64,000 nt of DNA from assembly GCF_040802235.1 (NCBI RefSeq), contig NC_133156.1:138057173-138121172 (forward strand), in the 5' to 3' direction. Origin of the DNA: Manis javanica (Eukaryota > Chordata > Mammalia > Pholidota > Manidae). This document shows positions 59,613 through 64,000 of this stretch, piece by piece; the first letter of the stretch is position 1; every line of letters begins with the position of its first letter. The position numbers and the translations under genes were made by a program. The notes beneath the pieces are model-generated. The model was not told the DNA's origin, did no database searches, and worked only from the letters and a program-made list of their open reading frames with translations.

Positions 59613-62600
59613 GAACTCCTTCCTTCCTTCTCTATAATCCAAATCAATGGCTTATTTCACAGACTTATTTACTCTGGGACAATTTGCTTTTGTCCCCTAA
59701 GCTTAAAATACTTCCTTCAAAATGTAGCACTAAGGTTGTGACGTATATATAATGTACGCTTATGTGTGTGTGCGATTTCTCTGGATGTTTTAAAGGGTAT
59801 TCATAAAACTCACCTGTGTTATACTTATAAATGACAGTAAAGCCAGCGTCTGATTTTTTATGTTGTCATCAGCAAGGAAAATTGGACAATTTTAATCAGA
59901 TGCCACTAACATATAGAATTTTATACATGAAAAGTTCACTTTGTGAAAATGAGATTCTCTGTGTTAAGTTCTGGGAAGGACTCCTGCTTGACCTGTTTAT
60001 TCAGTAAACAATAAGCACTCGTTCTACAATCTGAACAGGATTTATATGGAGAACTCTGCCAACCGAACCAAATTCCCATCTTTTATGACTCATTCCTGGT
60101 ATTGAAATGAAACCGGATCCATAGTATCACAATAGCTTTTTATTTCTGCATGTGACTGTGGCACCTGGCTGAATAAAATCCTCGGTCAACAAAGGGGAAA
60201 TTGTGCATGTTACCTTTTAAAAATATAAAATTGTTTTCAGTGTGATCAGGTTTTTCTAAGTATAAATTAGAAAGAAGTAACATATAAACCTGTCATTCAA
60301 AATCCCTTTACATACTTTTTTATATCATAAGCTGGATTAAGGAGCTATTCACATGATAAATCGTGTTTTATTGTTCCATGTCAATTTACAGAAGATTTTT
60401 TTTTCATGGCCGCTAAAGATTTTGAAAATTATGACCGAGGCCTATGGGGTTTTCTAATAGCCATCCCCAGAATCCTGAGGCCTCTAAAAGTGTCCTTCAT
60501 AGAAAGTGGGGAGTGGCTTTCCAGTGATGGAACAAGAGCATCCGATCTGTTTTGCCTTATCTGGAGCTGATTCTTCAGGGGCATAGCAGAGAATTCAGTC
60601 AGTCCTTCTAGAGCCAGCAGGGATTAGCAAGAGCTGTGAGCTTTTTGCCTCTAGCTTTTGGTCAAATGGCAGGCCAACTCCTCTCAGCTTGCATCCCACC
60701 TGTCTCAGTAGAAGTAGTTGCATGGCTCCACTTCACTGGATGAGCTGCCCGTTTGCCTTGTCAGTCCAGAAAACTGCCAGTCAAAGTGTTCTAGCTGGTT
60801 CTGTTTTGTTTCCTGAGAAGAGGAGCCAAGATTCGTTGGTGGTAAAACCCAGGTCTTGAGCTTGCGCCATCTCATATGCCCAGAACAAATTGGATCTTTA
60901 AGTAAGAGCTGTCTAATTAATTAAATCCTCAACATATTGCCTCTGCTTAAAGTGAAAAGTCATCTAGGTTTGCTAAATTGTCTCCTTGGAGGAGTAGAAT
61001 TTAGTGTGAAAACTGCATTTTCTGTATTTATGAATCACTGCTACTCATCAAACTTGTACAGACAGGGTGAATCACCAAGTAAAAAGCATTAAATCGTCAT
61101 GTGGTATCTTAAAAAGTTTACTGTCTTTGCTATTTAGGTTCAGTGATCCTGACTCATGCATTGCAACTTCTAGATTTTATAGTTAGTATTTTCGAATGTG
61201 CCTAAAAGTCACCTTATGACTTGTATTTTGTAAGCTTGTTCTTGTACCTTTTTAATAAGGCATAATCTTGAGAAGCTGTGTTTTTTTGTTTAACTTCAGC
61301 CAGAACTTTACACAGGGAGCCACATCTCAATGAGTTTTAAAAGGAAATCTTGTTATGAAGGATACATTTGATTGGATTGAATGAAAAAAAATTTTCTTTA
61401 GAAAAAATATTCACTTAAATTCAGAATATGCTAGATATTAGCATAACCGTATCTGAGCTTGTATAAATTTTTGGCTGAAGACATCCGGATTACCCTGGGA
61501 GCAAAGGCCACTTTTAAAATCTACCCTGACGAAATAAAAATTCAAATAGGCCTTTTATTCCTTTTTTTACCGAATATAATAATTGAGCACAATTCTGTAG
61601 TCATCTGTTGCACAATGGGGAGTCAAAGCCCTTTTCTTCCCCTCTCTCAGGAAAGAACAGACCCACTCATTGACTAACAGATAGTGAGTTCAGCCAGAGC
61701 AGCCGAGATCTGGTCTGGAAGTTTCTCAAAGTTCTTTGTCTGGATTCCAGTGTGTTGTGTTCATTTTTTAAAGTTGTACTTTGAAAATCGGGCCAATTGA
61801 AGACACACATGGAACAAAGGACTATAAGCCGTTTTTAAAGCTGCACTGGGCAACAGCAGTGTGGGGAATCGTGCTTCTTGCTGCTTCACCTACGTACACA
61901 ATCATTTACGAGTTTCCAAATGCCTCAAGCTAGACATTTAAGGGCTGTTCTTTGCTCTCAGGAGTCTGTCGAACTAAAGGACCTGGCTAGAATGTGAGCG
62001 CAGAGGACAAGTCCCCCCTGAAACTGACGTGGCTCTTCACAACAGCAGCTAATACATTTCTTGAGGCATTAAAAAAATCAAAGGCAACAGGAAGTGCATT
62101 TCATAGCCCTCTGGCTTCACTGGCAAGGGCAGTAAATTGCTAGACCTGTTCCCGGCTACATAGCCCTTACGGGAGTAACATTCTCACATTCACAGTTTTA
62201 TCAAGTCAGAACATGGGCAGCAAACCAGGGGTCAGGCTCTCTGTGGGTCTGGAAGCAGCAGTCCTTAAGTGAAGCCTAAGGTGATTCAATACTGGGGTTC
62301 TCTGTGTGGAAAGCTCTCAGGATTATACTTTCATTATACTTTATATGCTTTGTAATTTTTGTTTTTGATAGTTTTTGACATTCCCTTAAGTTAATGAATT
62401 ACATAATAATCTGATTTAACATGAATTCAGTTACCCGGGACCACCCCGTTTTTTTTCTCATTATTTTAGAGCTACTTCATGTTTGCATAATTAGAAGTCT
62501 GTATACTCGACCATTTCCAGTGGCAGTGCCTTGGGTCTCTACAGCTACTTGGTAACAAACAAAATTCCCAACTTTGATCATTTTTTCCATGTGTTCAGAT

Positions 62601-62920
62601 TCTCTTAACCCCATGCTTATTTGGTTTGACTAGAGGGTAAATCCAGAGTTATTAAAGATTAGAAAAGATAGTTCATTTATAAATATATAAAACAATTAAG
62701 CTAGACTAATTAAATGTTGCTGAATAGCATTCTTGCTTCAGTTAAAATTTCTAGAGAAGATTAGTAGTTAATATTTCTCTTAACTTGACGGGGCATATGT
62801 TGCCATTATTTGAATATAAAATTTCACAGTTATTAGAAGTTTCAGTCTCTTCTCTCTTTCCCTCTCTCTCCCTGTTTATTGTTCCCAAACATTGTTGTTT
62901 ATAGTCCTATTTGCCTAGTA
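59613..62920. other. Intron 3 stretch without recognised repeats
   Basis: About 3.3 kb with no transposon I can name, unusual for this repeat-dense intron. No exon is supported; the 72-codon frame at 61459-61677 has no family signature. A candidate place for conserved non-coding sequence. Confidence 0.4.
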
Positions 62921-62924
62921 GCAT

Positions 62925-63110
62925 TTCAGATATACTTTTCCATGATTTTAAAGGCAATACATGTTAATTTAGAAAACTGAAAATATAGGAAGCTCACTAT
63001 AAAGAAGAAAACCCAAATCCCTTATAAGCTCATCACCCAGAAATTAAAAACTCACATAGTTTGGTTTATTTTTTTAGTCTTTTCACAAAATTATATATGT
63101 GTGTTTGTTC
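62925..63110. repeat. Probable ancient LINE fragment
   Basis: AAAGGCAATACATGTTAATT, GAAAACTGAAAATATAGGAA, CTCATCACCCAGAAATTAA and a TTTTTTTAGTCTTTTCACA stretch resemble an old interspersed repeat I know by sequence but not securely by name. Confidence 0.45.
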
Positions 63111-63490
63111 ATCATTTTAGCAAATATTTATTGAGCGCTTCTATTGCCAGTAACTCTAGGCATTTGTGGAAGAAAAAAAAATGCCACAACAGACAGACAG
63201 ACAGCTCTGTCCTTGTGGAATTCTCCTTATAGTGAGTGAACCAGAAATTACTACAGTACATAGTGTTATAATGTGAACTGTGTTTAAAGGAAACTAAAGC
63301 AGACGAAGGGATTATGGGGTGTAAGGGTGGGTAGGGAGGGTCAAGTTGTAATAAAGTGCTTAGGAGAGATTTGCTGAAGATTTTTGAGCAAGGATGAGGA
63401 GGAGGTGAGGTTGTGAATCATGTCTGAATGATGAGCTCCTAAGTGGAGCGGAACCAAGTGAAGGCCCTGAGGCAGGAATTGTATATAAGA
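63110..63490 (+). repeat. Old interspersed repeat, same family as 13.1 and 21.5 kb
   Basis: GCAAATATTTATTGAGCGC, CTGTCCTTGTGGAATTCTCC, TTTGAGCAAGGATGAGGAGG and GTGAAGGCCCTGAGGCAGG in the family order. Includes a short (ACAG)n. Confidence 0.6.
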
Positions 63491-64000
63491 ATGATTGTTT
63501 TAGATCAGTAAGTTTTTTTTTTTAATGTAGCCATTTTAACCGGAGTAAGTGGAATATTTTGTGAGTAATTAAGATCATGTTCTAAATAATTAGGGATTTG
63601 AAAATTTATCTTTTATTGCTAGTTATAAAAAACGTGTAGCTTTAAAGTGCAAGGAGGTATAATTCCCAGTATATTATAAATCTATATTGGCGCATATATG
63701 CTCTCTCTGTGCGAAGGGAATACAGGTGGTTTTATTTTCTTGATTCTGTTACTCTTACTCCATTTTTTTCTGTAATGAACATGCAGAGCCTTTATCATGA
63801 AAGACATGAAAGATATGCCATGAAAGTGGGAGTGTCCCACCGCACAGGAAGTGACCCATGCCTCCTCAGGCCCGCACCGGGGTCCACTTCACCCAGGAGC
63901 GTATGGTGGCTGGGTCCCCACGCAGCCGTCCAGAGATGGGGCTCTGATCATGAGGAGAGAGACGGGCATAGCCCAGTCACTGGAAACAAAGGTCAGGGCC

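Larger units (their letters stand above)
46487..64000 (+). other. RETREG1: RETREG1 intron 3 (5' part, runs off the window)
   Basis: It starts with donor gtaggt. At least 17.5 kb long. The next exon and the alternative first exon known for the short RETREG1 isoform were looked for and not found. Stretches with nothing recognised are 46490-48645, 50492-51094 and 59613-62920. Confidence 0.88.

Noticed and set aside
46487..64000. Search for exon 4 (SWEV continuation) or the short-isoform first exon of RETREG1
   Set aside because: No matching reading was found on the + strand. They must lie beyond the window or be too diverged to see by eye.

Overview
The window is nuclear DNA from a placental mammal. 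It carries CpG-poor, intron-like sequence dense in mammalian transposon relics (L1, MIR, L2, Tigger, MER5-like hAT, endogenous LTRs) and one CpG island. The only protein-coding gene I can support is the 5' part of RETREG1 (FAM134B), the reticulon-homology ER-phagy receptor, on the + strand. Coding exon 1 lies in the CpG island (5392-5690), exon 2 at 40759-40865 and a 31-nt exon 3 at 46456-46486. All three join in frame with GT/AG sites, and the open end of exon 3 shows that the gene continues past base 64000. The window holds codons 1-145 plus two bases of codon 146, roughly the first 30 percent of a protein of about 500 residues.

Species: the youngest repeats are L1 3' ends (43975-44253, 48648-48800, 51107-53928 and the ORF2-bearing copy at 55305-58465). 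Their 3' UTR resembles what I remember from pangolin (Manis) genomes. No Alu, B1/B2, carnivore SINEC, ruminant BovB/Bov-tA or horse ERE SINE is evident in 64 kb. A pangolin is my best guess, but this rests on memory, not on a search.

Layout: 1-4930 is upstream intergenic DNA with a Tigger-type MITE and old L1. 4930-5810 is the CpG-island promoter, with a perfect palindromic CRE about 120 bp before the start codon and ETS/YY1-like motifs on the start codon. 5691-40758 is the 35-kb intron 1, with old L1, MIR, MER5-like, an LTR at 17.8 kb, a GT-rich minisatellite at 23.2 kb and a full-length Tigger1 DNA transposon at 28.1-30.9 kb with an internal duplication. 40866-46455 is intron 2. 46487-64000 is the start of intron 3 and the most repeat-rich part: a nest of L1, MITE and LTR at 48.6-50.5 kb, a double L1 3' end with one shared target-site duplication at 51.1-53.9 kb, an LTR at 54.3-55.0 kb and a broken L1 ORF2 at 55.3-58.5 kb.

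I found no operon, RNA gene, CRISPR array or new coding system. The most interesting signals are structural: the compound L1 insertion, whose layout fits template jumping during reverse transcription; the tandem duplication inside Tigger1; the duplicated segment near 6.8 and 9.4 kb; and possible regulatory motifs (CRE, CLEAR-type E-box) in an ER-phagy gene.
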